Both the position numbers and the translations under genes were made by a program. Positions 34,154-43,130 of a stretch of DNA of 54,931 nucleotides are shown piece after piece; positions within the stretch are counted from its first letter, which is position 1; each line of letters starts with the position of its first letter. This DNA is from Phycisphaerales bacterium. GTDB lineage: Bacteria > Planctomycetota > Phycisphaerae > Phycisphaerales > UBA1924. The notes below the pieces were generated by a model. It saw only the letters and a list, made by a program, of their open reading frames with translations. It was not told the DNA's origin and ran no database searches. Location: assembly GCA_022072615.1 (NCBI GenBank), contig JAJVHS010000054.1:1-54931 (forward strand), written 5' to 3'.

Positions 34154-35608
34154 ATGCACCGCGGATACCCCGACCGTCACCTCATCATCATCTTCGGCGC
34201 CACCGGTGACCTCGCCCACCGCAAGCTCCTCCCCGCCCTCTACGAGATCGAGAAGCACACCAGCGCCCGCGGCCGAGCCACCATCCTCGGCGTCGCCCGC
34301 GGCGCCCTCAACGACGACCAGTACCGCCGGCAGGTGATCGACGGCTTCAAGGAATCAGGCGAAACCGACCCCGCGCTGGTCGAGTGGGTCAACAAGACCG
34401 TCCACTTCCAGTCGCTCGGCGATCAGGGACCCGGCGCCTACGCCGCGCTCCGCCGCCGCATCGAGGAAATCGAAAAGGCCAGGGACATCCCGGCCAACCG
34501 CATCTTCTACCTCGCCCTCCCGCTCCCGGCCTTCGCGCCGACCGTCGAGTCGCTCGGCCACGCGGGCCTCAACACCAGCGCCGGATGGACGCGCGTCGTG
34601 ATCGAGAAGCCCTTCGGGCGCGACCTCGCCTCCGCGCAGAGCTTCAACGCGCTGCTCCACCGCTTCTACAGCGAGGAGAGCGTCTTCCGCCTCGATCACT
34701 ACCTCGGCAAGGAGACCGTCCAGAACCTCATCGCCTTCCGCTTCGGAAACGCGCTGTGGGAGCCCATCTGGAACCGCGACCGCATCAGCCACGTCGAGAT
34801 CACCGCCGCCGAGGAGCTCGGCGTCGAGTCCCGCGGCGCGTTCTACGAGCAGGCCGGCGCCGTCCGCGACATCATCCAGAACCACCTGCTGCAGGTCCTC
34901 GGCCTGGTCGCCATGGACGCCCCCGCCGGCATCGACGGCACCAGCGTCTCCAACGAGAAGCTCAAGGTGCTCCGGTCCATCGAGCCGCTCCACGACACGG
35001 ACTTCGTGCTCGGCCAGTACGCCGCCGGCGAGCTTAACGGCAAGACCATGCCCGGCTACCTCAGCGAAGAGGGCGTCGCGCCCGGGAGCAGGACCGAGAC
35101 GTACGCCGCCGTCCGCCTGTGGATCAACTCCTGGCGGTGGGAGGGCGTCCCCTTCTACCTCCGCACCGGCAAGCGCATGGCCCGCAAGACCACCAAGATC
35201 GTTGTGACCTTCAAGTGCCCGCCCGCCGCGGTGTTCAACCCGTACATCGTCTGCGGCAACGAGGGCAACCGACTCACCATCACGCTCCAGCCCAACGAGG
35301 GCTTCAACCTTGCGTTCCAGGTGAAGGTCCCCGGCGAGGGCATGCGCCTCCACACCCAGGAGATGCGCTTCCGCTACGCCGACGAGTTCGGACGATTGCC
35401 CGAGGCCTACCAGACCCTCCTGCTCGACGTGATGCGCGGCGACCACACGCTCTTTGTGCGAAACGACGAGGTCGAAGCCGCGTGGCGCGTGTGCGACCCC
35501 CTCATCGCCGGACGCGTGCCCGTCCACGCCTACCCCGCCGGGTCGTGGGGGCCGACCCAGGCCCAGGCCCTCGTCGAAGCCGATCGCTACCAGTGGGTGA
35601 ACGTCTGA
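34154..35608 (+). CDS. zwf: Glucose-6-phosphate dehydrogenase
   Basis: A 484-residue enzyme of the first step of the oxidative pentose-phosphate pathway, oxidising glucose-6-phosphate with NADP+. The nucleotide motif is IIFGATGDLAHRKLLPALYE, the catalytic site RLDHYLGKETVQN and the IEKPFGRDLASA segment all match. The length is typical for bacteria. AAAGG lies eight bases before ATG 34154. The stop overlaps the pgl start (TGATG), so the two are coupled. NADPH production from zwf and gnd is consistent with the NADP isocitrate dehydrogenase upstream in the window. Confidence 0.97.
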   Translation: MHRGYPDRHLIIIFGATGDLAHRKLLPALYEIEKHTSARGRATILGVARGALNDDQYRRQVIDGFKESGETDPALVEWVNKTVHFQSLGDQGPGAYAALRRRIEEIEKARDIPANRIFYLALPLPAFAPTVESLGHAGLNTSAGWTRVVIEKPFGRDLASAQSFNALLHRFYSEESVFRLDHYLGKETVQNLIAFRFGNALWEPIWNRDRISHVEITAAEELGVESRGAFYEQAGAVRDIIQNHLLQVLGLVAMDAPAGIDGTSVSNEKLKVLRSIEPLHDTDFVLGQYAAGELNGKTMPGYLSEEGVAPGSRTETYAAVRLWINSWRWEGVPFYLRTGKRMARKTTKIVVTFKCPPAAVFNPYIVCGNEGNRLTITLQPNEGFNLAFQVKVPGEGMRLHTQEMRFRYADEFGRLPEAYQTLLLDVMRGDHTLFVRNDEVEAAWRVCDPLIAGRVPVHAYPAGSWGPTQAQALVEADRYQWVNV

Positions 35609-36345
35609 TGCCCGCCGCGACGCTCACCGTCTGCGACGACCCCGCGGCCATCGCCGCGCTCGCGGCCCGGCGCATCGCCGCCGCCGCCAGGGAGGCCGTC
35701 GATCAGCGCTTCCGCTTCACGCTCATCCTCGCCGGTGGCAGCACCCCCCGCGCCCTCTACACCCGCCTCGCCACAGTTGATCGCGACAGCCTGCCGTGGG
35801 ACGCGACCACGATGCTCTTCGGCGACGAGCGCTGCGTCAGGCCCGAGCACGCCGACAGCAACTACCGCATGGTGCACGAGTCGCTGCTCTCCAGCCTCCC
35901 GCCCCGGTCCGCTCGCGTCTACCGCATCCGCGGCGAACTCGGGGCCTCGGCCGCCGCCTCCGAATACGACGTCATCACCCGCAAGATCCGCAACAACGAT
36001 CCGGAAGAACGCTTCGACGTCGTCCTGCTCGGCATGGGCGCCGACGGGCACACCGCCTCCCTCTTCCCGGGCCGCGATTTCTCGGCCGACGTCAAGTCCT
36101 TCGCCGCGCCCGCCATCGCGCCGCCCGCCTCGCCCGTGCGCGACCGCGTCACCCTCACCCTCCGAGCCATCGCCGACAGCCGGCGCGTGCTCTTCCTCGT
36201 CGCGGGCCAGGACAAGCGCGAGATGCTCGCCCGCGTGCTCGCCGCCGCACAATCGGGCGGCGACCCCAGCCTCCCCGCGTCCATGATCCGCTCATCGGGC
36301 ACAATCGAATGGATGGTCGACCGCGGCGCCGCCCCAACTCCCTGA
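35608..36345 (+). CDS. pgl: 6-phosphogluconolactonase
   Basis: A 245-residue enzyme of the NagB/DevB fold, hydrolysing 6-phosphogluconolactone and completing the zwf-pgl-gnd set. The N-terminal FRFTLILAGGSTPRALYTRL, DERCVRPEHADSNYRM and the catalytic LLGMGADGHTASLFPG are diagnostic. Its ATG overlaps the zwf stop by one base. It is the last gene of the cluster and converges on birA, with a heptamer array between them. Confidence 0.96.
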   Translation: MPAATLTVCDDPAAIAALAARRIAAAAREAVDQRFRFTLILAGGSTPRALYTRLATVDRDSLPWDATTMLFGDERCVRPEHADSNYRMVHESLLSSLPPRSARVYRIRGELGASAAASEYDVITRKIRNNDPEERFDVVLLGMGADGHTASLFPGRDFSADVKSFAAPAIAPPASPVRDRVTLTLRAIADSRRVLFLVAGQDKREMLARVLAAAQSGGDPSLPASMIRSSGTIEWMVDRGAAPTP

Positions 36346-36393
36346 CTCAGGCGCCGCGAACGTGCCCCACCCCGGCACTCCTCCCACATGATC

Positions 36394-36520
36394 CGGCTGT
36401 CCGCTGTCCGCTGTCCGCTGTCCGCTGTCCGCTGTCCGCTGTCCGCTGTCCGCTGTCCGCTGTCCGCTGTCCGCTGTCCGCTGTCCGCTGTCCGCTGTCC
36501 GCGGTCCGCTGTCCGCTGCC
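36394..36520 (-). repeat. Heptanucleotide tandem repeat array, locus 3
   Basis: About 18 copies of CTGTCCG on the plus strand (CGGACAG on the minus strand). The array begins two bases past the TAA stop of birA on the minus strand and ends after pgl. One GCGGTCC variant unit is visible near 36510. Confidence 0.95.
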
Positions 36521-36522
36521 TC

Positions 36523-37314
36523 TTATTTCTCCATCGACGTCGTCAGCGCCGGCAGCTCCACCACACGCCCGTCCTCGCACTGCACCCGCACCGAGCACGC
36601 CGGATCAATCCCAAGCACCGTCCCCGTCACGCGCTTCCCGTCGTGAATGAACGTCCGCCGCGTGCCCGTGAGCACGTTGCGCTCCTGCCACTCGAGCGCC
36701 AGGTGCTCCGGCGACGCCTGCAGCGCCCGGTCCAGGCACCGCGCCAGCGCGACCAGCACGTCCACACGCTGCGCCGCGCACCCAAGCTCCCGCAGCGACA
36801 CCGCCCTGCCCGCGAGCGGCTCGGGCCAGTCCGCCGCCTGCTGCAGCACGTTGATGCCGATCCCCATCAGCGTGATCGCGGGCGTGACCTCGATCAGCAC
36901 GCCGCTGAGCTTGCGGCCCGTGCCGTCCGGGCCCGCTTCCACCACGTCGTTGGGCCAGCGGATCCCCACGCGCTTCGCCCCCGCCGGCCCCAGCACCTGC
37001 TCGACCGCCCGGCACGACGCCAGCCCGCCCGCGAGCGAAAGCCTCTCCGCGCTCAGCGAATTGGGGATCGTGACCGTGACCGCCACGCCCATATGCGAGG
37101 TGTCGGCCCACGACCGGCCCAGCCGACCCCGTCCCGCCGACTGGTGCCCCGCCGTGACCAGCAGCCCCGGCTTGCCGCCGCTGAGCATCACCGCCGCATC
37201 CTGCGTGGATTTCGTGTGCCGCAGCGACATCACCCGGCGGATGAACGCCCAGCCCTCGGCGTCGCGGGCGCGCTCGAGCTCCTCCGTCCAGGATTCAAGT
37301 TCGTCGCGCTCCAT
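36523..37314 (-). CDS. birA: Biotin-[acetyl-CoA-carboxylase] ligase
   Basis: A 263-residue biotin protein ligase that attaches biotin to BCCP. The biotin/AMP site GRGRLGRSWADTSHM, RWPNDVVEAG and KLSGVLIEV are present, and a C-terminal SH3-like domain follows (TRRTFIHDGKRVTGTVLGID). There is no N-terminal helix-turn-helix, so it is the ligase-only (group I) type without BirA repressor activity. It starts 13 bases after the amidohydrolase stop and is likely co-transcribed with it. The array at 36394 begins directly after its stop. Confidence 0.93.
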   Translation of the reverse strand: MERDELESWTEELERARDAEGWAFIRRVMSLRHTKSTQDAAVMLSGGKPGLLVTAGHQSAGRGRLGRSWADTSHMGVAVTVTIPNSLSAERLSLAGGLASCRAVEQVLGPAGAKRVGIRWPNDVVEAGPDGTGRKLSGVLIEVTPAITLMGIGINVLQQAADWPEPLAGRAVSLRELGCAAQRVDVLVALARCLDRALQASPEHLALEWQERNVLTGTRRTFIHDGKRVTGTVLGIDPACSVRVQCEDGRVVELPALTTSMEK

Positions 37315-37327
37315 GACCCACCGCGAT

Positions 37328-38641
37328 TCACCGCACCGCCCGGCTCACCAACCGCCCCTCGATCACCACCCCCGTGCAGTGCGTCGTGTACTCGAAAGGG
37401 TCGCCGTCGTAGAGCGCCACGTCGCCGTCCTTGCCGGCCGCGAGCGACCCCACGCGATCGTCCACTCCAAGGATCCTCGCCGCGTCGATCGTGATCGTCG
37501 CCAGCGCCTGGTCGAACGTCAGCCCGTTCGCCGCCGCGATCGCCGCCTCGAACAGCACCACCCTCGTCTTGGGCACGTAGCTCTCGTACCCCGATTCGAT
37601 CGCCACCCGCACGCCCGCGCCCACCAGCGCCGCCGCCGTCTCGAAGCTCTGGTTCTCCGAGCTCCCCACCGCTCGCTGCATCGACGGGTGAACGATCACG
37701 TCCACCCCCGCCGCCTTGATGCGGTCGACCAGCACGAACGCCGCCGACGCCGACTCGAGCACCACCTTCAGCCCACACTCCTCCGTCAGCCGCAGCGCAC
37801 TCTCGATGTCCTGCGCACGGTCGGCCCGGATCAAGAGCGGCGTCTTGCCCTCGAGCACGTCGCCGAGCATCTCAAGGTGCAGGTTGCGGTCGGCCGGCGC
37901 CGCGGCCTTCGCGCTCTCGCCGTCCGCGTCCGCGCCGCCCTCCGCCGGCGCCCGCTCGGCGCTCTTGCGGAGCTTGTCCAGGTACTCCCTCGCCTTGATG
38001 AACTCGTCCCGCAGCATCGCGATCTGCTTCGCGCGCGTGCCCGGCGACTTCCCGCCCGCCTCGTTCGCCTCCGAGCCCAGCGTCGCCGACACCATCGCCG
38101 GCGACTTCACCAGCACGTCCCCGATGGTGTTGCCCGCGGTCTTCACGACGATCGTCTGGCCGCTGATGAGGTTCCCCGGCGCGTGGCCGGTGTTCACGGT
38201 CGTGACGCCGAACTCCCGCACCCACTGCACCAGCCGCTCCTGCGGGTTGTAGGCGTCGATCGCCCGCAGCGCCGGCTGCACCGCGCTCGAGTTCTCGAGC
38301 TGGTCCGAATCGTGCGCCGAGTTGTACAGCCCCGTCAGCCCGACCGTCCCGCGCGGATCAACCAGCCCGGGCACCGCGACCGCGGCCTGCAGCACCTCGT
38401 GCCCCTGCGGGATCGCCGTCGACCCCGCCGGCCCGATCGCCGCGATCTTCCCGTCGGTGATCACGATCACGCCGTCGCGGATCGCCGGCCCCTCCATCGT
38501 GTGGATCACGCCGGCCTTGATCGCCACCTGCGCGCTGGCGCGCCCCGCCCCCGCCAGCGCGACCGCGCACACCAGCGCCCACGCCGCCGCCCCCGCGGCG
38601 CGATGCACAAACCCGGCAGAACCGCGACCAGGATTCATCAT
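37328..38641 (-). CDS. Secreted amidohydrolase-family paralog lacking the metal-site histidines
   Basis: A 437-residue exported protein with a signal peptide ending GAGRASA and an amidohydrolase fold (VAIKAGVIHTMEGPAIRDG, then IIVITDGKIAAIGPAG-like opening and VGSLAAGKDGDVALYDGDP closing). Where active relatives have DxHxH, this one reads VDPRGTVGLTGL; the usual later histidines are also replaced (LLIRADRAQD, VVLESASAAF, AIESGYESY). It is therefore probably not a working hydrolase of the standard metal type. ATG 38641 (MMNPGR) has GAGGG upstream. It lies 41 bases after the paralog at 38683, and before birA, in one likely operon. Confidence 0.85.
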   Translation of the reverse strand: MMNPGRGSAGFVHRAAGAAAWALVCAVALAGAGRASAQVAIKAGVIHTMEGPAIRDGVIVITDGKIAAIGPAGSTAIPQGHEVLQAAVAVPGLVDPRGTVGLTGLYNSAHDSDQLENSSAVQPALRAIDAYNPQERLVQWVREFGVTTVNTGHAPGNLISGQTIVVKTAGNTIGDVLVKSPAMVSATLGSEANEAGGKSPGTRAKQIAMLRDEFIKAREYLDKLRKSAERAPAEGGADADGESAKAAAPADRNLHLEMLGDVLEGKTPLLIRADRAQDIESALRLTEECGLKVVLESASAAFVLVDRIKAAGVDVIVHPSMQRAVGSSENQSFETAAALVGAGVRVAIESGYESYVPKTRVVLFEAAIAAANGLTFDQALATITIDAARILGVDDRVGSLAAGKDGDVALYDGDPFEYTTHCTGVVIEGRLVSRAVR

Positions 38642-38682
38642 GCCATCAGCCCTCGCCTCAAACAGACCCGAACCCACGCCGG

Positions 38683-40047
38683 CTACTGACCCGCCCCGCC
38701 GAAGCAGCAGAAATAGGGCGTCTGATCGTGACCCGCACCGTACCCGCCCGTCTGGTACAGACGATCCTCCGGGCGGTTGCGATCAAACACCAGCTCGCCC
38801 TCCACCCACGTCTGCTCGATCTTCGTGTACACGCTCAGGGGGTCGCCGGACAGCACGATGAAATCCGCGTCCTTCCCCGGCTCGAGCGAACCGATCCGGT
38901 CCTGCAGATCAAGCAGCTGCGCCCCCGCGAGCGTCACCGCCCGCAGCGCCGCGTCCCGCGGCAGACCCGCCCGCACCCCGAGCGCCGCCATGCGCAGAAA
39001 CAGCCGCGAGTCCGTGATCCAGTCGTCCGTGTGGTACGCCATCGTCACCCCCGCCCGGACCAGCTCTGCCCCCGTCTCCATCGAGAGGTCCGCCGCCTCG
39101 AGCTTGCCGCCGGGAGAATCCACCAGGATCGCGCTGCAGCCCAGCACGCCCCCCTTGCGCTGCGCCTCGGCGATCTCGTCCGCCACCTTCCACGCCTCGC
39201 TCACGTGGTGGAGCACGACGCGGAACCCGAACTCGTCCCGCAGCCGCAGCACCGTCATGATGTCGTCCGCCCGGTGCGTGTGATGCTGAACGATCACCCG
39301 CCCCTCCATCGCGTCCACCAGCGCCTCCAGCCCGAGGTCGCGCGGCGGAAGCTTCGACTCATCCACCGACCCGTCTTCCTTCCTCGCCGCCTTCACCTTC
39401 TCCCCGTACTCCCGAGCCCGGATGAACTGCTCGCGCACCAGGAACGCCGACTTCGCCCGCGTTCCCGGGAACGGCGGGCCGCCGATCGAGTTGGTCCCGT
39501 TGGCCATCTTGATCCCGCCCGCCGGCGTGCCGTCCTCCCGCAGGATGTACAGGTCCTCCACGCGCCGCGGCGGCTCGCCACCGGGCCGGCGGATCTTCAG
39601 GTACACCGTCTGACCGCTCAGCAGGTGCCCCGACCCCGGCATCACGTTCGCCGTCGTCACGCCCCCCGACACCATCCGCCGGAACCCCGAGTCCATCGGA
39701 TTCACCGAGTCCAGCACGCGCACGCCCGGCTGGATCGGAGCCGATCCGTCCGCGCCCCCGACGCCGCCGATATGGCTGTGCGTGTCCACCAGCCCGGGCA
39801 TGATCACCTTGCCCGTCACATCGTGCTGAACAGCCCCCGCCGGGATCGTCGTCGCCGCCGCCGGCCCGACCATCGTGATCCGGCCGTCCTCGACCACCAG
39901 CACGCCGCCGGCGATCTCATCGCCCGCCACCGTGATGATGTGCGCACCCACGAACGCGTGCGTCTCACCCCGGCCCGGCACCGCCGCCAACGCGAGCAGA
40001 CAAGTCACGGCGAACGCGGCACATCCGACCAGATTCGTGCGGTGCAT
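38683..40047 (-). CDS. Secreted amidohydrolase with intact metal site
   Basis: A 454-residue exported imidazolonepropionase-like amidohydrolase. The signal peptide ends near GRGETHA; metal and catalytic residues are visible in GLVDTHSHIGG, VIVQHHTHRADD, VVLHHVSEAW and AYHTDDWITDSR, with closing SLEPGKDADFIVLSGDP. The substrate is unknown; such proteins are exported in many planctomycetes. A long loop (about residues 165-260, FLVREQFIRAREYGEKVKAA) is shared with the downstream paralog. TATCCT lies seven bases before ATG 40047 and no ribosome-binding site is seen, so the transcript may be leaderless. Confidence 0.88.
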   Translation of the reverse strand: MHRTNLVGCAAFAVTCLLALAAVPGRGETHAFVGAHIITVAGDEIAGGVLVVEDGRITMVGPAAATTIPAGAVQHDVTGKVIMPGLVDTHSHIGGVGGADGSAPIQPGVRVLDSVNPMDSGFRRMVSGGVTTANVMPGSGHLLSGQTVYLKIRRPGGEPPRRVEDLYILREDGTPAGGIKMANGTNSIGGPPFPGTRAKSAFLVREQFIRAREYGEKVKAARKEDGSVDESKLPPRDLGLEALVDAMEGRVIVQHHTHRADDIMTVLRLRDEFGFRVVLHHVSEAWKVADEIAEAQRKGGVLGCSAILVDSPGGKLEAADLSMETGAELVRAGVTMAYHTDDWITDSRLFLRMAALGVRAGLPRDAALRAVTLAGAQLLDLQDRIGSLEPGKDADFIVLSGDPLSVYTKIEQTWVEGELVFDRNRPEDRLYQTGGYGAGHDQTPYFCCFGGAGQ

Positions 40048-40140
40048 GGCGTGCAGGATAGAACATCTCCCACCACCCCGCACGCACGACCCTCAAAATG
40101 ACATCCACGCAATGACAGCAGCGCGCCGCCACCCGCAGCC

Positions 40141-40211
40141 CGCTGTCCGCTATCTGCTGTCTGCTATCTGCTGTCTGCTGTCTGCTGCCTGCTGCCTGCT
40201 GTCTGCTGCCT
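40141..40211 (-). repeat. Heptanucleotide tandem repeat array, locus 4 (variant units)
   Basis: Period-7 array of CTGTCTG, CTGCCTG, CTATCTG and CTGTCCG on the plus strand. On the minus strand it starts four bases after the TGA stop of the gene at 40215. Confidence 0.9.
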
Positions 40212-40214
40212 TCC

Positions 40215-41039
40215 TCAGGACTTCTTCCCGAGGAACCACCCGATCAGCGCTCCCAGCAGCGTCAGCCCGCCGACCCCGCCCACGAACGCCCACATGTTCT
40301 CGGCGAACATCGTCATCAGCGATCCGCCCGTCGACCACAGGCCCAGCGTCATCACGAACACCGCCAGCAGCGCCGCCGCCGCCATCCCGAACGCCAGGCC
40401 GCCCACGAGCCCCGATCCCGCGCCGTCGTACACCTCGAGCGCCACCGGCAGCGTCGATGCGGGCACGCCCGTCTCCGCCTCCGTCACCGACGGCGTCGAT
40501 TCGAACAGCGCCCCGCCCTCGTCCGCCGGAGCGTCCGCCTGCGTCTGCGCCGCCACCGTCTCCGACCCGTACACGTCGTCGAGCAGGTTCGCCCCAAGCG
40601 ACGTGTCGTCGGTCTCCTTGGTCATCTCCATGAGGCCCGACCCGGACCCGCTCGCCCCCGAGTCGGACGCAAACCCCGGCGCCGCCGCCGCGGGCGCGAT
40701 CCTCGTCACCGCCGACGGGTCCGCCTCTTCGGTCGCGTCCGCATCGAAGATGCTGATCCCCGTCTGCTCCTTGGTGTTCACCGGCTCGATCGGGATCCCT
40801 GTTGCCGACCCCGACGACGCCAGCGAGAGCGGCTCAAGATCACCGCTGTCGGCCAGCGGAATGTGCTCCTCGTCGGCATCCCCGCCGGCCTTGAGGTCCA
40901 CCTGCTCGCGCTTGAACATCAGCCGGTCGTTGGCTCGGAACTCCTGGAGTTCGCCGCGCTCGGCCATCGACTTCACTTCGTCCGGGCTCTTGCCCAGCTT
41001 CTCGGCGGCTTCCTCAAGGGTGTAGAACATCTTCGCCAT
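40215..41039 (-). CDS. Membrane protein with N-terminal excisionase-type helix-turn-helix
   Basis: A 274-residue protein. Residues 1-50 (MFYTLEEAAEKLGKSPDEVK, then MAERGELQEFRANDRLMFKR) form a MerR/excisionase-like winged helix, usually a DNA-binding module. A long acidic, serine-rich linker (about 55-200) follows, and two transmembrane helices close the protein (GLAFGMAAAALLAVFVMTLG; FVGGVGGLTLLGALIGWFLG). The C-terminus GKKS is cytoplasmic if the helices form a hairpin, so the head could stay in the cytoplasm. GGAG eight bases before ATG 41039 sets the start. A membrane-tethered regulator is inferred; in this fold the DNA contact could also have been lost. Confidence 0.82.
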   Translation of the reverse strand: MAKMFYTLEEAAEKLGKSPDEVKSMAERGELQEFRANDRLMFKREQVDLKAGGDADEEHIPLADSGDLEPLSLASSGSATGIPIEPVNTKEQTGISIFDADATEEADPSAVTRIAPAAAAPGFASDSGASGSGSGLMEMTKETDDTSLGANLLDDVYGSETVAAQTQADAPADEGGALFESTPSVTEAETGVPASTLPVALEVYDGAGSGLVGGLAFGMAAAALLAVFVMTLGLWSTGGSLMTMFAENMWAFVGGVGGLTLLGALIGWFLGKKS

Positions 41040-41138
41040 CGGCGGTACTCCAGGCAGGCACGAGAGTTCGGACGGTGCAACCGGGTCGGTCCCGGCCGGA
41101 CCGAGCCGGAAGTCGGCAGCCATTCTATGGTGCGTTCC

Positions 41139-42023
41139 ATGAACCTATCCGGTTCCGGCTCGGGCTTCAAGCCCGCCCCTCCTCACCCACCCGCCCTGCG
41201 CCCCCTCCTGCCCACCCCGCGCCGCCCCTTTCTGCCCTTCCCGCTCGAGTTCGTCGACCTCCGGCACCCGCGATACCCCTCCGACCACCCGCCCCTCACC
41301 ATCCTGCACCTCACCGACCTCCACGTCAGGCATCGCCGCGGGTGGACCCCCTCCCTGGAGCGTGTCAGCCGGGTCCTGGCCCACACCCCCGTCGATCTGG
41401 CCGTCTTCACCGGCGACGCCATGGATCACCCGGGCGACGAGGACTCCGCCCTCACCGCCCTCGCCCGGCTCGTCTCCGCGCTCCGCACCCGCCTCGGCGT
41501 GGTGGGGGTCTTCGGGAACCACGATTCCGCCGGCTTTCGCCTCCGAGCGGATTTCATCCCCGGCATCACCTGGCTCAGGGACGATGTCCTCGATCTCCCC
41601 GGGACCGGCATTCGCCTGCTCGGGCCCGAAGACCCCGAGGACCTCGTCGGCCTCGCCCTCGCGCACCATGATCTGGGCCGCGCCTCGCCGCGCTTCGACA
41701 TCGCGCTCACCCACTACCCCACCGAGATCTACCCCGCGGCGCAACTCGGCATCCCGCTCGTGCTCGCCGGGCACACCCACGGCGGCCAGATCCGCCTCAC
41801 CCGCAACATCGCCCCGCACACGTCGACCGATCTGCCCGGGCGCCTCGCGAGCGGCATCCTGCGCCTCAACGACACCCTCTGCGGCGTCCCCCGCGGCCTG
41901 GGAGAAGCCGTCGTCAACTGGCGCCTGCACTGCCCCAGGCAGGCCCCCGTATACGTGCTCCGCCACGGGCCTCTCGCCGACGCGCCCGCCCCGCCCGCGC
42001 TCGTCCGTCTCACGGCGTGGTGA
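41139..42023 (+). CDS. Metallophosphoesterase (YaeI/calcineurin-like)
   Basis: A 294-residue phosphoesterase. All five calcineurin-type metal motifs are visible: LTDLHVRH, FTGDAMDHPGD, FGNHDSAG, LTHYPTE and LAGHTHGGQ. The set with GHTHGGQ is typical of the YaeI/YkuE group that hydrolyses membrane lipids such as UDP-diacylglucosamine or acts on the cell envelope. Its N-terminal 50 residues are proline-rich and may be an unstructured leader; no signal helix is apparent. TATGGT lies seven bases before ATG 41139 with no ribosome-binding site, a possible leaderless start. Confidence 0.9.
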   Translation: MNLSGSGSGFKPAPPHPPALRPLLPTPRRPFLPFPLEFVDLRHPRYPSDHPPLTILHLTDLHVRHRRGWTPSLERVSRVLAHTPVDLAVFTGDAMDHPGDEDSALTALARLVSALRTRLGVVGVFGNHDSAGFRLRADFIPGITWLRDDVLDLPGTGIRLLGPEDPEDLVGLALAHHDLGRASPRFDIALTHYPTEIYPAAQLGIPLVLAGHTHGGQIRLTRNIAPHTSTDLPGRLASGILRLNDTLCGVPRGLGEAVVNWRLHCPRQAPVYVLRHGPLADAPAPPALVRLTAW

Positions 42024-42028
42024 TCCGC

Positions 42029-42682
42029 TTACGATCTCGCCACCACAAACTCCGCTCGGATCTTGCGCGACTCGTCATTGCTGGACGCGGGCGTGTACAC
42101 CACCCGCAGCTTCACCTGCCCGTCGTTCGCAGGGTCGCCGAGCCACTCCGGCACCTGGAGCTGTAGCCGGTACGCCCGCGTCACCGGGTCGAACCAGTCC
42201 GCGTTCTTCTGAAGATCCGTCAGGTCCGCGTCCCACCGGGCATCCTGCCGCTCCTGCCCCGGTTCATTCGACGTGCGGTAGAGCTGCACCTCCAGCGTCC
42301 CAAGCGCCTTGCACGTGTCGCCCCAGCGGTCCTTGAACTCGACAAAGCAGTTGATCCTCGGGCCCGTCCCCCCGGCGGCATCCGCCGAGTTCCCGCTCAC
42401 ATCCTGCGACCGCTGGAGGTGCGTCAGCGGATGAATCCGCATCGTCACGGGATCAAACGGGTGGGCGTTGAACGCCCCCGATCCCGGCGCATCGGCCGAC
42501 CCCGCCGGCCCGCCCGGTCGGGGTTCGTGCCACCGCTCCGACCCCGCCGGGTTCTTGTCGGCGCTCTCGCAGCCGCCCAGCAGCACGCCGCCCCACGCCG
42601 CCAGGCCCGCGGCCAACGTCACGCCGGCCCTGACCGGCCGCTGAAGATTCGAGAGGGAGCCCCGGGTAACGGCGTTCTTCAT
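42029..42682 (-). CDS. Hypothetical lipoprotein, downstream of tRNA-Leu
   Basis: A 217-residue exported protein with a lipobox, VLLGGCES (Cys near residue 36). The mature part contains HPFDPVTMRIHPLTHLQRSQ, then a beta-rich domain (INCFVEFKDRWGDTCKALGT; YRLQLQVPEWLGDPANDGQV) recalling planctomycete lipoproteins of unknown function. AAGGA lies six bases before ATG 42682. The reading frame continues upstream through a tRNA and is rejected there. The gene begins 18 bases after the tRNA 3' end on the same strand and may be co-transcribed with it. Confidence 0.78.
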   Translation of the reverse strand: MKNAVTRGSLSNLQRPVRAGVTLAAGLAAWGGVLLGGCESADKNPAGSERWHEPRPGGPAGSADAPGSGAFNAHPFDPVTMRIHPLTHLQRSQDVSGNSADAAGGTGPRINCFVEFKDRWGDTCKALGTLEVQLYRTSNEPGQERQDARWDADLTDLQKNADWFDPVTRAYRLQLQVPEWLGDPANDGQVKLRVVYTPASSNDESRKIRAEFVVARS

Positions 42683-42700
42683 GGGCATCCTTGTCATGAA

Positions 42701-42784
42701 TGCGGGTGACAGGGGTCGAACCTGCAAGGCCTTTCGGCCACGGGAACCTAAATCCCGCGCGTCTGCCAATTCCGCCACACCCGC
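42701..42784 (-). tRNA. tRNA-Leu, anticodon UAG
   Basis: The minus strand reads a 7-bp acceptor GCGGGTG/CACCCGC, a D-arm, an anticodon stem CGGGA/TCCCG around loop TTTAGGT (anticodon TAG), a long class II variable arm with GGCC-GAAA-GGCC, and a T-arm with GGTTCGACCCC. The discriminator base is A. CCA is not encoded. Confidence 0.95.
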
Positions 42785-42981
42785 TCGCCGATCATTATTC
42801 GCGGCGGCGATCGGTGCGGCTCGCATCAATCGGTACCGGTTCCCGCTGACCGGCTCGCACAGGCGTCCCGCCAACTGCCTACCGCCCCCTTTTTCGAAGC
42901 TCGTCCGGTATTTCCGGGGAGCCCAATGAACCACGACCTCTTGGATGCGAGCCTCTTCGCCCGCAGGGCACACGATGGTTG

Positions 42982-43001
42982 CCAGGGGCTTCAGCCCCTG
43001 G
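42982..43001. repeat. GC-rich hairpin, family GGTTGCCAG...CTGGTGAGC
   Basis: CCAGGGGC-TTCA-GCCCCTGG, flanked by GGTTG and TGAGC. The same flanks surround CCAGCGGC-GAA-GCCGCTGG at 47331-47358. Confidence 0.7.
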
Positions 43002-43130
43002 TGAGCAGCCCATTGGCTTTACCTTCCTTTGCGATGTCGTTCCCGCCCGGCAGGGCGGACGAGCCGGCGCCGCGTTCCCGGGCTCCATCCCCGCAGATAC
43101 CGGATGAACCTTTCTTGCTCCATCTCGTGG

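Noticed and set aside
36388..37494. Protein repeats such as AVRCPLS or ADSGQRT from the heptamer arrays
   Set aside because: The peptides come from period-7 DNA that is readable in several frames. They start or end in arrays next to real stop codons and have no independent start site.
42697..42973. An N-terminal extension of the lipoprotein at 42029 containing VAELADARDLGSRG
   Set aside because: That peptide is the translation of the tRNA-Leu on the same strand. AAGGA before ATG 42682 gives the true start.
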